Part shown: positions 13,191 through 14,400 of the stretch, in pieces
Numbering within the stretch: the stretch's first letter is position 1
Layout of the letters: every line of letters begins with the position of its first letter
Source of the DNA: Thermoplasmatota archaeon
Lineage (GTDB): Archaea > Thermoplasmatota > E2 > DHVEG-1
DNA length: 14,400 bases
Assembly: GCA_018334795.1 (NCBI GenBank)
Contig: JAGXLH010000036.1
Location: forward strand, 1-14,400
Direction of reading: 5' to 3'
Notes under the pieces: model-generated
The model's input: the letters and a program-made list of their open reading frames with translations, nothing else
What the model was told of the DNA's origin: nothing
Database searches by the model: none
Position numbers and translations under genes: made by a program

Positions 13191-14072
13191 ATGCTACTTA
13201 AAAGAACAGTAAAAGAAGATGTGATCAAATTTTTCTTTTTCATGCTAGCAGCAGTCTCAATTTTTATTGTTTTTTTTGTAATATATTTTTTGTTCAGTGA
13301 ATCGCTTCCTGCATTTCAAGAATATGGTTTCAGTATTTTTGAATCCGAATGGAGTGTTCCTCGGGAAGTATATAAAATAGGAGCAGCTCTTTTTGGAACT
13401 GCTATTGTAACCATAGGTGCAATGATCATTGCTATTCCTCTTGGTCTTCTCGTAGGAATTTTTTTATCTGAGATTGCACCATTTCATATTCGAACAATTT
13501 TAAAACCTGTCATTGAACTCTTAGCTGGAATACCATCGATAGTCTATGGTTTTCTTGGTGCTACGCTTTTAGTTCAATATTTACAACCAAGTTTTGATTT
13601 GTTAAAAGGAATCTCTCTTTTTGCTGGATCCCTTGTCCTTGGAATAATGGCACTTCCAATAATCATAAGTATCTCAGATGATGCATTAAAAGCAGTTCCC
13701 CGGGATTTAAAAGAGGCATCTCTTGCTCTTGGTGCAACAAAATGGGAGACCATAAAAAAAATAACATTTCCTTCCGCTATTTCAGGAGTCTCTGCAGCTA
13801 TTATAATGGGGATGGGTAGAGCAGTAGGAGAAACGATGGCTGTTTCATTAGTTGTTGGTAACATTATGCAAATACCAGTTCCACCTTTTGACATCTTTGA
13901 ATCCGGATCAACGCTTACCTCTATCATCGCTCTTGAAATGGGTGAAGCAACTGGAATTCAAACATATTCCTTATTTGCTTGCGGTGTGATTCTATTTATT
14001 ATTGTTGGAACAATGAGTGTTACCTCAAATCTCTTAAAAGAACGAGTTGAGAAAAAATACAAGGGAGGCTAA
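13191..14072 (+). CDS. pstC: Phosphate ABC transporter permease PstC
   Basis: The 293-residue permease has about six membrane helices (first at 14-36). It carries the conserved PstC segments ELLAGIPSIVYGFLG (109-123), the EAA cytoplasmic loop EASLALGATKWETIKKITFP (175-194) that docks on the ATPase PstB, and MGRAVGETMAVSLVVG (208-223). It forms the membrane channel of the Pst importer together with PstA. It lies 49 bases after pstS, with a TTTAAAAATATA stretch (13168-13179) just before that could be an internal promoter, although its spacing to ATG 13191 is too short for a normal leader. The pstC C-terminus overlaps a good SD (GGGAGG) for the following gene, so the genes are translationally close. 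Length is normal. Confidence 0.93.
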   Translation: MLLKRTVKEDVIKFFFFMLAAVSIFIVFFVIYFLFSESLPAFQEYGFSIFESEWSVPREVYKIGAALFGTAIVTIGAMIIAIPLGLLVGIFLSEIAPFHIRTILKPVIELLAGIPSIVYGFLGATLLVQYLQPSFDLLKGISLFAGSLVLGIMALPIIISISDDALKAVPRDLKEASLALGATKWETIKKITFPSAISGVSAAIIMGMGRAVGETMAVSLVVGNIMQIPVPPFDIFESGSTLTSIIALEMGEATGIQTYSLFACGVILFIIVGTMSVTSNLLKERVEKKYKGG

Positions 14073-14079
14073 ATATCAG

Positions 14080-14400
14080 ATGGAATGGTCTACTATAAAA
14101 AATCAACTTGTTTGCTTTGTAGAAACAATAACGGATAAAGAAAAGTTTACACCTAAAAATGTGTTAGCTTCAATAACCATTATTTATTCATTATTTTTGA
14201 TTTTAATTGGATTCATTTCAACCATCCTTAATGTTTATATTGGCGATGGATTACTACAAATCTTTCTTCTCCTCATTACCACATTAATACTCATTCAAAG
14301 TATATATGCATTTATAAAATCAAATGTTCGTCTAAAATTACTATCAATGATTCTTTTTTCAATAATCTTAATTCTTTCCACCTATTATTTACCGGCTCTT
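14080..14400 (+). CDS. Start of a multi-spanning membrane protein at the pstA position (3' partial)
   Basis: The frame from ATG 14080 is open to the end of the window (107 codons). GGGAGG at 14063-14068 gives a strong SD 11 bases upstream, and only seven bases separate it from the pstC stop, so it belongs to the pst operon. The visible part has a hydrophilic start of about 30 residues (MEWSTIKNQLVCFVETITDK onward) and then three close membrane helices (about 34-53, 57-75 and 85-107) separated by short loops. None of the permease motifs of PstA appear yet. By position it should be PstA, in which case it has an N-terminal extension of at least three helices before the usual permease core; it could instead be a separate membrane protein inserted before pstA. 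Sequence beyond the window would decide. Confidence 0.75.
   Translation, partial: MEWSTIKNQLVCFVETITDKEKFTPKNVLASITIIYSLFLILIGFISTILNVYIGDGLLQIFLLLITTLILIQSIYAFIKSNVRLKLLSMILFSIILILSTYYLPAL

Overview
The window looks archaeal, probably euryarchaeal and possibly from a low-GC Thermoplasmatota-type lineage (the phylum is a guess). Supporting signs are TATA boxes with purine-rich BRE-like sequence a few to about 30 bases from many starts (often leaderless), T-rich gene ends, a stand-alone Lrp/AsnC ligand-binding (RAM) domain protein, a PhoU fused to an AbrB/SpoVT domain, and several lipoproteins with clear lipoboxes. No RNA gene, CRISPR array, insertion sequence or attachment site was seen.

Layout. 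1-150: tail of an exported Ig-like protein. 260-505 (-): RAM-domain protein. 687-1709 (+): stand-alone SIR2-like protein, followed by a possible gene remnant. 1923-2876: lipoprotein esterase of the PHB depolymerase/feruloyl esterase type. 3019-3756: membrane protein of unknown family. 3893-4651: calcineurin-like phosphoesterase. 4928-6869: four-helix membrane protein followed by an MreB/actin-like ATPase. 6910-7266 (-): small coiled-coil protein. 7369-8685: small membrane protein followed by a transglutaminase-like lipoprotein whose catalytic fold appears to be split by a long insertion.

8874 to the end is a phosphate uptake region. It holds a PiT permease with its PhoU-like (DUF47) partner, an AbrB-PhoU regulator on the minus strand, and, divergent from it, pstS-pstC followed by the start of another multi-spanning membrane protein at the pstA position. 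A Na+- or H+-coupled Pi permease and a high-affinity ABC importer thus flank a regulator of the kind expected to control one or both.

The main anomalies are two 5' ends that do not read cleanly. The actin-like gene has its phosphate-1 loop upstream of the first in-frame ATG, joined to a good ATG only through a one-base shift. The PiT gene has its first helix upstream of any in-frame start, with ATG-TAA one base out of frame. Both are either single-base sequence errors, real mutations, or recoding or unusual initiation. The most promising candidate for something undescribed is the actin-like ATPase with its membrane-protein neighbour and the coiled-coil gene beside it.
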